In this document: positions 27,232-33,919 of the stretch, piece after piece
Layout of the letters: each line of letters opens with the position of its first letter
Numbering within the stretch: position 1 is the stretch's first letter
Assembly: GCA_013823505.1 (NCBI GenBank)
Contig: PNMH01000010.1
Location: 9,839-73,838, forward strand
Direction of reading: 5' to 3'
DNA: 64,000 nucleotides
From: Polaromonas sp.
Lineage (GTDB): Bacteria > Pseudomonadota > Gammaproteobacteria > Burkholderiales > Burkholderiaceae
Program-made: the position numbers and the translations under genes
The notes under the pieces: generated by a model
Database searches by the model: none
What the model saw: only the letters and a program-made list of their open reading frames with translations
Told to the model about the DNA's origin: nothing

Positions 27232-27300
27232 CCCCCTGCTGCGCCGTTTCACGGGTCGCTGCCCCCCAGGGGGGCGCGGCCTTTCTTGGGGCGGCCCGGC
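27232..27300. repeat. G+C-rich palindromic element after the protocatechuate operon (likely terminator)
   Basis: A perfect GCCCCCC-A-GGGGGGC palindrome at 27261-27275 lies in the 84-nt gap between the aldo/keto reductase stop and the stop of the convergent LprI-like gene, followed by GCGGCCTTTCTTGGGGC. Such elements are frequent between Comamonadaceae genes. There is no clean U-run, so an intrinsic terminator role is plausible but not certain. Confidence 0.5.
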
Positions 27301-27314
27301 GTTGCGGCCGTGAT

Positions 27315-27749
27315 TTATCTCGGCTGCCGCACGCAGCTCAAATCGCCTTCCTGGCAATCCAGAAAACGTTGCAGTTCGGCGGTGCGCTCGCGCGTCATGC
27401 GGGCTTGGCACTGCCAGTTGATCATCGGTGCAGCACTGCCACCTTCGATGCCGCTCTTCTCGAACTCACAGGCCTTCACGCGGTACTGGATCCATTCGGT
27501 CTGCACCTGGCGCAACAGCTTGCGCTGCGGGTTGCCCACGCTTTGCGAGAGCGTCTTGTAGGCCGCGCTGTAGGCGGCGGTGGCGGATTCGAAGTCCTGG
27601 AAGGCGCAGGCGTTGAGTGCCGCCTGTGTGCCGGGCACCTGCGAACAGTCGACGGCCTCGGTCGGGGTGCCGGTGGCCGTGGCCAGCGCAAGAACGCCGT
27701 GGCCCGTGAGGCCCAGGATGAACAGGATTTTCAACAGGGCAGATGTCAT
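27315..27749 (-). CDS. LprI-like (DUF1311) small secreted protein
   Basis: A 144-residue exported protein. A Sec leader (MTSALLKILFILGLTGHGVLALA) is followed by a cysteine-containing helical domain with CSQVPGTQAALNACAFQDFE, a core repeat of about 15 residues in which N-A-C and Y are conserved in the LprI lysozyme-inhibitor family. Six cysteines in the mature part (four in the helical core, two near the C-terminus) suggest disulfides. The start at 27749 has a GAGGAG site; 25 in-frame residues upstream do not look like a leader. It is divergent from the Spy-like gene and may share its envelope-stress control. Function beyond the family name is unknown. Confidence 0.8.
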   Translation of the reverse strand: MTSALLKILFILGLTGHGVLALATATGTPTEAVDCSQVPGTQAALNACAFQDFESATAAYSAAYKTLSQSVGNPQRKLLRQVQTEWIQYRVKACEFEKSGIEGGSAAPMINWQCQARMTRERTAELQRFLDCQEGDLSCVRQPR

Positions 27750-27812
27750 GCGGAAGCTCCTCGGCGCCGGGGTGGCGTGGTTGCCGGATTGTGCAGCGCC
27801 CCCGTCCGACAT

Positions 27813-27832
27813 GAAACGAAACAAACCGAAAC
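27813..27832. promoter_or_regulatory. Phased GAAAC direct repeats upstream of the Spy-like gene (probable response-regulator site)
   Basis: GAAAC, GAAAC, AAACC and GAAAC follow one another at exactly 5-bp spacing in the gap between the LprI-like and Spy-like genes. OmpR-family regulators bind tandem direct repeats with this phasing (CpxR uses repeats of GTAAA type). The CpxR-like gene downstream makes it a likely auto-regulatory target controlling both divergent genes. Confidence 0.5.
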
Positions 27833-27910
27833 CGCCGCGAGACGACGGGCGAGGGGAGGGCCGGCACCATCACGGTCATGTTCAACCCCCTTCTCAAACA
27901 GGACCCCGTC

Positions 27911-28381
27911 ATGAAACCCTGGATCAAACGCTCGCTCATCGCCCTGACCGGCATCACCATCGCCGTCGGTGGCCTCACCGCTTGCGGCACCCGCGGCCAC
28001 CACGACAATGGCCCCATGAGCGCCGAACGCATGACGGAGATGCGCGGCAAGGTGATCGAACGCGTGACGAAAAAACTCGACCTGAATGCCGAGCAGCAGC
28101 AGAAGCTTGGCGTGCTGGCCGACAAGCTGCAGGCCCAGCGCACCGCCTTCATCGGCCAGACCACCGATCCGCGCGCCGAGGTGCGCCAACTCGTCGCGGG
28201 CGAGAAGTTCGACCGTGCCCGCGCGCTGAGTCTGCTGGACGAGAAGACCCGTGTGGTGCAGGTGAGCAGCCCCGAGGTGATCAACGCGCTGGCCGATTTC
28301 TACGACAGCCTCAACCCGACGCAGCAGACCGAGGTGCGCGAGATGATGCAGAAGCGCAAAGGCTGGTTTGGCCGCAGCTGA
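27911..28381 (+). CDS. Spy/CpxP-like periplasmic lipoprotein
   Basis: A 156-residue envelope-stress protein. The leader MKPWIKRSLIALTGITIAVG ends in a lipobox (GLTAC, C25). The mature part is helical with two LTxxQ-like motifs, LNAEQQQKL and LNPTQQTEV, which define the Spy/CpxP family. These proteins act as periplasmic chaperones or as inhibitors of CpxA-type sensors. The start at 27911 was preferred over 27878 because it gives a proper lipoprotein leader and has AGGA upstream. It precedes the two-component genes by 49 nt, like cpxP beside cpxRA. Lipidation is unusual, since Spy and CpxP are soluble. Confidence 0.85.
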   Translation: MKPWIKRSLIALTGITIAVGGLTACGTRGHHDNGPMSAERMTEMRGKVIERVTKKLDLNAEQQQKLGVLADKLQAQRTAFIGQTTDPRAEVRQLVAGEKFDRARALSLLDEKTRVVQVSSPEVINALADFYDSLNPTQQTEVREMMQKRKGWFGRS

Positions 28382-28430
28382 AGTTGACGCGCCAGGCGCC
28401 GTCAACGGCAACGCAGTGTGAGAATGCCGC

Positions 28431-29123
28431 ATGCACCGCATCTTGCTGATTGACGACGACGAACAGCTCGGTCCACCGCTGAAAACCTACTTTCAACGGT
28501 TCGAGCTTGAACTCACCCAGGCGCTCAAGCCCAGCGAGGGCTTGGCGCGCCTGCGCAGCGGTGTGTTCGATGCGGCCATCCTCGATGTGATGCTGCCCGA
28601 GATGGATGGGTTTGAACTCTGCCGCACCATCCGCAAGGAAAGCGACATTCCCATCGTCATGCTCACCGCGCGCGGCGACGTGATGGACCGCGTGGTGGGT
28701 CTGGAGCTCGGCGCCGATGCCTACCTGCCCAAACCTTTCGAGCCGCGCGAACTCGTCGCGCAAACCCAGACCCTGCTGCGCCGCCGGCATGGCCACAACG
28801 GCCCGGCCAGCGGCACACCGGCCCCCGACGTGCTGGCCTTCGAGGGCCTGACGATCGACCCGGCGCGCCGCAGCGTGCTGCGCCAGGGGGAACTGGTGGA
28901 GCTCACCGGCACCGAGTTCGAGCTGCTGCACCTGCTGGCGCGCGAGAGCGGGCGTGTGTTCAGCCGCGACGACATCCTCAACCAGCTGCGCGGCCACGAG
29001 GCCGACCTTTACACCCGCGCGGTGGACATCGTGGTGAGCCGCCTGCGCAAGAAGCTGGAGCCGCTGGACTGCATCAAGACGCTGCGCAATGCGGGCTACT
29101 CGCTGGCATTGCGCAGGGTCTGA
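28431..29123 (+). CDS. OmpR-family response regulator (CpxR-like)
   Basis: A 230-residue regulator. The receiver domain has the acidic pair DDD near residues 8-10, the phospho-acceptor D52 in AILDVMLPEMDG, T79 in MLTARG and K101 in PKPFEP. From about 130 a winged-helix DNA-binding domain follows, with LTGTEFELLHLLARESGRVFS and the recognition region VVSRLRKKL. It is 8 nt from the sensor kinase gene and preceded by the Spy-like gene, so a CpxR-type envelope-stress role is inferred. Confidence 0.92.
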   Translation: MHRILLIDDDEQLGPPLKTYFQRFELELTQALKPSEGLARLRSGVFDAAILDVMLPEMDGFELCRTIRKESDIPIVMLTARGDVMDRVVGLELGADAYLPKPFEPRELVAQTQTLLRRRHGHNGPASGTPAPDVLAFEGLTIDPARRSVLRQGELVELTGTEFELLHLLARESGRVFSRDDILNQLRGHEADLYTRAVDIVVSRLRKKLEPLDCIKTLRNAGYSLALRRV

Positions 29124-29131
29124 ACAACACC

Positions 29132-30481
29132 ATGAACTGGCTGCGCCGCCTGCGGCATTCCATCAAGCTGCGTTTGCTGGCGGTGTTTTTGCTGCTGGCG
29201 ATGTCGGTGGCGTTCATCTTCATCAGCGGCGCGCAGAAGGCGTTTTCGCTGGGCTGGCGCGAAGCCGCGCGCCCGCTGCTCATGGACTACGTGAGCCGCC
29301 TCGCGGCCGATGTGGCACCCACGGGCACACCCGAGGTGCCGCGCGCACAGACCATCGTGTCTCGCCTGCCGGTGATCACGATCGACATTAGCGGACCCAC
29401 GGTGAACTGGCGCTCGCATCCCGACGGGAAGGGGTCGCCCAAACGACTGGATCGTCCGCGCGAAGGCGATCGCCACGATTGGGGCGACGACAAAGACTGG
29501 GACGCTCTGCTCAAGCGAACCAGCGCGGACGGGCACACCATCACCTTCGGTCTGAATGAAACCGCGTTCGAGCGCCGCCCGCGCCTCTTCGGCTTTGCCC
29601 TCACGGCCCTGCTGCTCATGACCGGCCTGGGCTGGCTGTATGTGCGCCGGCTGCTGCGCCCGCTGGACGACATACGCGCGGGTGCCATGCGCTTCGGCGC
29701 TGGCGAGTTCGGTCAACCCATCGCGTTGCCGCCGTCTCGTCGCCACGACGAACTGGGCGAGCTCGCCTCCACCATCAACACCATGGGCCACGACATCGAG
29801 CAAATGCTCGAAGCCCAGCGCGCCCTGTTGCTGGCCATCAGCCATGAACTGCGCAGCCCGCTCACGCGCGCGCGGCTCAACACCGAGCTGCTGCCCGACA
29901 CAGAAGAAGTCGCACCGCAGCGCGATGCCTTGCTGCGCGACCTGGCCGAGATGGCCCGGCTCATCAGCGACTTGCTGGAAAGCGAGCGCCTGGCCGGCCG
30001 CCATGCCGCGCTGAACCGCGAACCCACCGACTCGGCCCAACTGGCCCGCGACGTGATCGACGAACTCGCCATCACGCAACCCGCCGCGAACGGCATCCGC
30101 GTGCACGCCGCGCCGCACCTGCCGACGCTGCCACTCGATCGCATCCGCACCAAGCTGCTGCTGCGCAACCTGCTCGACAACGCGCTGCGCCACAGCGCCG
30201 ATGCACCGCTGCCAGTGGAACTGCACCTTCGCCGCACCGGCGAGGCAGGGCAGGGCATCGAGCTGGAGGTGCGCGATCACGGCCCCGGCGTGCCTGACGA
30301 CCAGCTGCCCCACCTGGCCCAAGCCTTCTTTCGGCCCGACTCTGCCCGCACCCGCAACGCCGGCGGTGTGGGCCTGGGGCTTTACCTGTGCCGGCTGGTG
30401 GCGCAGGCGCATGGGGGGACGTTTGCGGTGCGCAATGCGAAGCCGGGGTTGGCGGTGACGGTGACGCTGCCATCCGTCTGA
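29132..30481 (+). CDS. Sensor histidine kinase (CpxA-like)
   Basis: A 449-residue inner-membrane kinase. Membrane segments lie near residues 13-33 and 152-170 and bracket a periplasmic domain of about 115 residues that is rich in charged residues. A HAMP domain follows, then the dimerisation domain with phospho-acceptor H238 in AISHELRSPLTRAR, and the ATPase domain with N-box LLRNLLDNALRHS, DHGPGVP and GGVGLGLYLC. The cognate regulator is encoded directly upstream. The small periplasmic domain and the linked Spy-like gene fit sensing of envelope damage. Confidence 0.92.
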   Translation: MNWLRRLRHSIKLRLLAVFLLLAMSVAFIFISGAQKAFSLGWREAARPLLMDYVSRLAADVAPTGTPEVPRAQTIVSRLPVITIDISGPTVNWRSHPDGKGSPKRLDRPREGDRHDWGDDKDWDALLKRTSADGHTITFGLNETAFERRPRLFGFALTALLLMTGLGWLYVRRLLRPLDDIRAGAMRFGAGEFGQPIALPPSRRHDELGELASTINTMGHDIEQMLEAQRALLLAISHELRSPLTRARLNTELLPDTEEVAPQRDALLRDLAEMARLISDLLESERLAGRHAALNREPTDSAQLARDVIDELAITQPAANGIRVHAAPHLPTLPLDRIRTKLLLRNLLDNALRHSADAPLPVELHLRRTGEAGQGIELEVRDHGPGVPDDQLPHLAQAFFRPDSARTRNAGGVGLGLYLCRLVAQAHGGTFAVRNAKPGLAVTVTLPSV

Positions 30482-30552
30482 CCCCGCGCCATGTTGGCGC
30501 CGCTTTGATGCGGATCAGCCCGCGCGGAGGCGGTTGGTGCCATGCTGACCGC

Positions 30553-32379
30553 ATGACCACCTTCAACCCACCCGGCTTCACCACCGCGCCCACGCGCTTT
30601 CTGTTTTTCACCGGAAAGGGTGGCGTCGGCAAGACCTCGCTGTCCACCGCCACCGCCATCGCCTTGGCCGACGCAGGGCAGCGCGTGCTGCTGGTGAGCA
30701 CCGACGCCGCGTCCAACCTGGACGACATGCTGGGCATCACCTTGTCGAACCAGCCGGTGGACGTGCCCGGTGTGCCCGGCCTGTCGGTCATCAACATCGA
30801 CCCCGACGCCGCCGCCGAAGCCTACCGTCTGCGCGTGCTCGCGCAGCTGGACAGCAAAGCCACCGAGGCCGAGCGCCACACCGTGCGCGAACAACTCTCG
30901 GGCGCCTGCACCACCGAGATCGCCGCGTTCGACGAGTTCGCCGCGCTGCTGGCTGGCGAGGGCGCGCGCTACGACCATGTGGTGTTTGACACCGCGCCCA
31001 CCGGCCACACCCTGCGTCTGCTGAGCCTGCCCAAGGCCTGGAGCGGCTTTCTCGCCGACAACGACCGCGGCGCCTCGTGCCTGGGGCCGCACTCGGGTCT
31101 GAAGATGCAGGAGGCCCGCTTCAACGCCGCTCTGCGGGCCCTGAGCGACCCCGCGCTCACCACCGTGGTGCTCGTCACCCGGCCCGACCCGCGCCCCATG
31201 CAGGAAGCCGCGCGCACCGCCGAAGAGCTGCGCTCCCTCGGCCTGGGCAACCAGCGCCTGGCGATCAACGGCGTGTTTCACGCGAGCGACCCCGGCGACC
31301 CAATCGCGCAGGCGATTGAAGCCCTGGGCCGTGAAGCCATGGCCACCATGCCCGCCACGCTCGCCCAACTGCCGCGCGACGAGGTGCCGCTGCGCGCCTT
31401 CGACACCGTGGGATTGCCGGCGCTGCGTGCGTTGCTGGGTGGCTCCGTTCGCCCTGAGGCTGTCGAAGGGCCCGCAAACTCTCGACAAGCCCAACCCGAG
31501 CGGAAGGCGAGCCTGCCCGCAGAATCCTTGTCCAAAATGGCCGACGAGCTCGCCGCCAAGGGCCACGGCCTGATCATGGTCATGGGCAAAGGGGGCGTGG
31601 GCAAGACCACCATCGCCGCCGCCCTGGCCGTGGGCCTGGTGCAGCGCGGCCACAGCGTGCACCTCACCACCACCGACCCGGCCGCCCACGTGGCCGACAC
31701 TTTGAACGGCAGCCTCCAAGGCCTGAAGGTCGGGCGCATCGACCCCAAGGCGGAAACCGAGGCCTACATCGCCAAGATCATGGCCAGCAAAGGCAAAGAC
31801 CTCGACGATGCAGGCCGCGCCCTGCTGCTGGAAGACCTGCAGTCCCCCTGCACCGAAGAAGTGGCCGTGTTCCACGCCTTCAGCCGCGTGGTCAACACCG
31901 CGCGCAGCGCCTTTGTGGTGCTCGACACCGCACCCACCGGCCACAGCCTGCTGCTCATGGACGCCACCGGCGCCTACCACCGCCAGATGACGCAGCAATA
32001 CGAAACCCGGGCCGACGGCAGCGCAGCCAGCGGCCTTCACATCATCACACCGCTCATGCGCCTGCAAGACGCTTCTCTGACCCACGTCGTCATCGTCACC
32101 CTGCCCGAGATCACCCCCGTCACCCAGGCCGCCGCGCTGCAAGAAGACCTGCGCCGCGCCAGCATCGAACCCTGGGCCTGGGTGATCAACAAAAGCATCG
32201 CCGCCAGCGGCACTACCGACCCGTTGCTGCAAGCGCGGCTGGTGGGGGAGGCACAGCAAACGCAACGCATTGCCGAGGGGTTGGCGAAACGCACGTTTGT
32301 GTTGCCCTGGTTGGCGCAGCCACCGGTAGGGGTGGAGGCGTTGGGGGCGCTGGTGTCGGGCGCTGTGATAGCTGGCTGA
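30553..32379 (+). CDS. arsA: ArsA-type arsenite-stimulated ATPase, two-domain form
   Basis: A 608-residue duplicated ATPase with deviant Walker A motifs GKGGVGKTS (near 21-29) and GKGGVGKTT (near 345-353). The three metalloid-binding cysteines of E. coli ArsA are all matched: C119 in GACTTE, C176 in ASCLGP and C433 in SPCTEE, and both DTAPTGH signal motifs are present. ArsA energises the ArsB arsenite exporter. No arsB, arsD, arsR or arsC is in the window, so the gene is an orphan. The start at 30553 gives a normal N-terminus; a longer in-frame reading from 30388 overlaps the kinase gene. The linker around residues 298-317 comes from a palindromic repeat. Confidence 0.93.
   Translation: MTTFNPPGFTTAPTRFLFFTGKGGVGKTSLSTATAIALADAGQRVLLVSTDAASNLDDMLGITLSNQPVDVPGVPGLSVINIDPDAAAEAYRLRVLAQLDSKATEAERHTVREQLSGACTTEIAAFDEFAALLAGEGARYDHVVFDTAPTGHTLRLLSLPKAWSGFLADNDRGASCLGPHSGLKMQEARFNAALRALSDPALTTVVLVTRPDPRPMQEAARTAEELRSLGLGNQRLAINGVFHASDPGDPIAQAIEALGREAMATMPATLAQLPRDEVPLRAFDTVGLPALRALLGGSVRPEAVEGPANSRQAQPERKASLPAESLSKMADELAAKGHGLIMVMGKGGVGKTTIAAALAVGLVQRGHSVHLTTTDPAAHVADTLNGSLQGLKVGRIDPKAETEAYIAKIMASKGKDLDDAGRALLLEDLQSPCTEEVAVFHAFSRVVNTARSAFVVLDTAPTGHSLLLMDATGAYHRQMTQQYETRADGSAASGLHIITPLMRLQDASLTHVVIVTLPEITPVTQAAALQEDLRRASIEPWAWVINKSIAASGTTDPLLQARLVGEAQQTQRIAEGLAKRTFVLPWLAQPPVGVEALGALVSGAVIAG
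31444..31504. repeat. Palindromic repeat inside arsA, coding for the inter-domain linker
   Basis: The segment begins TCCGTTCGCCCTGAGGCTGT and ends with an imperfect reverse complement of itself (CTCTCGACAAGCCCAACCCG then AGCGGA). The first arm closely resembles the very common proteobacterial repeat of the form GTTCGCCCTGAGCTTGTCGA, normally found between genes. Here it is read in frame as SVRPEAVEGPANSRQAQPE, with no counterpart in typical ArsA linkers. Confidence 0.65.
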
Positions 32380-32392
32380 CATTCTCGTCAGC
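32375..32392. terminator. Small hairpin at the arsA stop codon
   Basis: GCTGAC-ATTCTC-GTCAGC is a perfect 6-6-6 hairpin spanning the arsA stop. A further GTCAG...CTGAC pair lies just downstream (32396-32418 region). It has no U-run, so it may be a weak or Rho-assisted 3' end or simply mRNA protection. Confidence 0.35.
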
Positions 32393-32458
32393 AGAGTCAG
32401 GCGGACTTTCTCTGACAGCCGGACGTTTCGGCTTGCGGAAGAATTGGTGTCCTGTTAA

Positions 32459-32489
32459 ATTCTGTATTCAAAAATCGCGAATACAGAAT
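32459..32489. promoter_or_regulatory. Perfect 11-bp inverted repeat at the start of the HTH-nucleotidyltransferase unit (operator)
   Basis: ATTCTGTATTC, a 9-nt spacer and GAATACAGAAT form a perfect 11-bp dyad that ends 2 nt before the ATG at 32492. A candidate promoter overlaps it: TTGCGG, a 17-nt spacer, then TAAATT at about 32456-32461. Repressor bound here would block both transcription and any ribosome-binding region; no Shine-Dalgarno sequence is visible. Auto-repression by the winged-helix protein encoded immediately downstream is the simplest reading. Confidence 0.75.
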
Positions 32490-32491
32490 TC

Positions 32492-33175
32492 ATGCAACTC
32501 AAACCTCAAGATTTCCTCATTGCCCTCAAGCTCCTGGCATGGGGAGACCAGCGCTGGACATACGCACGCCTTGCTCAGGAGCTGGGACTCAGTGCTTCAG
32601 AGGCACATGCTTCGGTGAAGCGAGGTTTGTTGTCGGGACTGCTGTTACCCAACAGGCTTTCATACGTCCCAACGACAGGCGCACCGGGCGCCGGAAAGCA
32701 GTCGCTCCAGGAGCCTCACGGCATATACAAAGTCACGCGCAAACGGGTGCGCCGCAGTTCTGTGCCTCCTGAAGACGCCAGCCTGCCTGACAACCCGGTG
32801 CGGGTACACGCCCAAGCCCTGGCTGAGTTCACCTTGCACGGTGCCAAGTACACATTTCCCGGTCTGCGTTTGCCATTGGCCGTTGGCGTGCCCACGAGTC
32901 ACAGCGCTCCAGCTTTTGCCGGCGTGTTCGCGCCTGGCAGCACCGACTTTGTCTGGCCGCATCCAAACGGCTCGGTCCGCGGCGTGGGGGTGGAGCCGCT
33001 GCATCCTTCGGTGCCCTTCGCCGCCATGCAAGACGAGAAGCTCTACGAGCTGCTGGCCCTGTTCGATGCCCTTCGAGTGGGCAAGGCGCGAGAACGGAAC
33101 ATGGCCACGGAGCGGCTGCTGGCCTTGATCGATCCGGGCGCGGCGGCGCCGCGCAAGGAGACGCTTCATGGCTGA
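32492..33175 (+). CDS. Winged-helix protein paired with a nucleotidyltransferase (putative antitoxin or repressor)
   Basis: A 227-residue protein without a name I can assign. Residues about 5-55 form a helix-turn-helix: WTYARLAQELGLSASEAHAS is followed by VKRGLLSGLL, with a wing after it. Residues about 75-95 are basic (KVTRKRVRRSS). The C-terminal half contains PLHPSVPFAA, DEKLYELLALFDALRVGKAR and ERNMATERLL. The following nucleotidyltransferase gene overlaps it by 8 nt, an arrangement like AbiEi-AbiEii, where AbiEi is a winged-helix antitoxin and auto-repressor. It may be that kind of partner but is not a plain AbiEi match. The A+T-rich leader suggests a separate origin from the neighbours. 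Confidence 0.7.
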   Translation: MQLKPQDFLIALKLLAWGDQRWTYARLAQELGLSASEAHASVKRGLLSGLLLPNRLSYVPTTGAPGAGKQSLQEPHGIYKVTRKRVRRSSVPPEDASLPDNPVRVHAQALAEFTLHGAKYTFPGLRLPLAVGVPTSHSAPAFAGVFAPGSTDFVWPHPNGSVRGVGVEPLHPSVPFAAMQDEKLYELLALFDALRVGKARERNMATERLLALIDPGAAAPRKETLHG

Positions 33176-33857
33176 TCCGAATCTGGCGCTGTTGCTGGGC
33201 ATGGCACGTGCCATGGGGCCGCTGTGCGAGCAGGTGGTGTTCGTTGGCGGTTGCGCCACTGGCTTGCTGATCGACAACCCGAGCCTGATGGATGTGCGGC
33301 CCACTGAAGATGTGGATGCCATCGTCGAGGTGGCGTCTCTGGTGGGCTACCACCAGTTGGCCGGCCAACTGGCGCAGCGTGGATTCAAGCAGACCATGGC
33401 GGACAACACACCGCCGTTTCGCTGGTTCTGGAACCGCCTGCAGCTGGACTTGGTTCCGGTGGACGAAAAGGTGTTGGGCTTTGCCAATCGTTGGTACCGC
33501 GCGGGTTTCGAGTTGGCGATTCAGGCCATTCTGGATGACGGCTTGGTTCTGCGACACCTCTCTGCACCGTACTTTCTGGCCACCAAATTCGAAGCATTCA
33601 AGGATCGGGGCCGCAACGATGTGTTTGTCAGCCATGACCTGGAAGACATCCTGACCGTGGTGGAGGGGCGCGCCGCCTTGGTCCAGGAGGTCAAGGCCGC
33701 GCCCGACAATGTGCGGTTGTACATCGGCCGATCGGTGGCCAGTTTGCTGGCGCTGCCTGCCTTTGCCAACGCATTGCCGGGCCTCTTGAGCGACCCAGAG
33801 CGCGAAGAGACTGCCTTCGCGCGCTTGAACCAGATGGCACTTGTGGGCTTGGCATAG
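33168..33857 (+). CDS. AbiEii-like nucleotidyltransferase (putative toxin or effector)
   Basis: A 229-residue protein with a minimal nucleotidyltransferase core. G27-G28 in FVGGCATGLL, D48 and D50 in RPTEDVDAIV, and the third acid D94 in LQLDLVPV make a complete metal-binding triad. K140 in LATKFEAFKDRG and the SHDLED block at 155-160 are family landmarks. AbiEii/MenT-type enzymes transfer nucleotides to tRNA ends or other targets and arrest growth. It overlaps the winged-helix gene by 8 nt and ends at a strong terminator, so the two form a closed unit. The target and toxicity are unknown. Confidence 0.75.
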   Translation: MADPNLALLLGMARAMGPLCEQVVFVGGCATGLLIDNPSLMDVRPTEDVDAIVEVASLVGYHQLAGQLAQRGFKQTMADNTPPFRWFWNRLQLDLVPVDEKVLGFANRWYRAGFELAIQAILDDGLVLRHLSAPYFLATKFEAFKDRGRNDVFVSHDLEDILTVVEGRAALVQEVKAAPDNVRLYIGRSVASLLALPAFANALPGLLSDPEREETAFARLNQMALVGLA

Positions 33858-33872
33858 AGCTGACCGGCCAAA

Positions 33873-33901
33873 AAAAACGGGAGCCAGTGGCTCCCGTTTT
33901 T
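33873..33901. terminator. Strong bidirectional intrinsic terminator
   Basis: AAAAACGGGAGCC and GGCTCCCGTTTTT form a perfect 13-bp stem with a 3-nt loop between the convergent nucleotidyltransferase and rpoD genes. The A and T runs provide U-tracts in both directions. Confidence 0.92.
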
Positions 33902-33919
33902 CGTTCAACCAACAGCGCC

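Noticed and set aside
30486..30500. GCGCCA-TGT-TGGCGC hairpin after the sensor kinase gene
   Set aside because: Short, without a T-run; could arise by chance in G+C-rich DNA.
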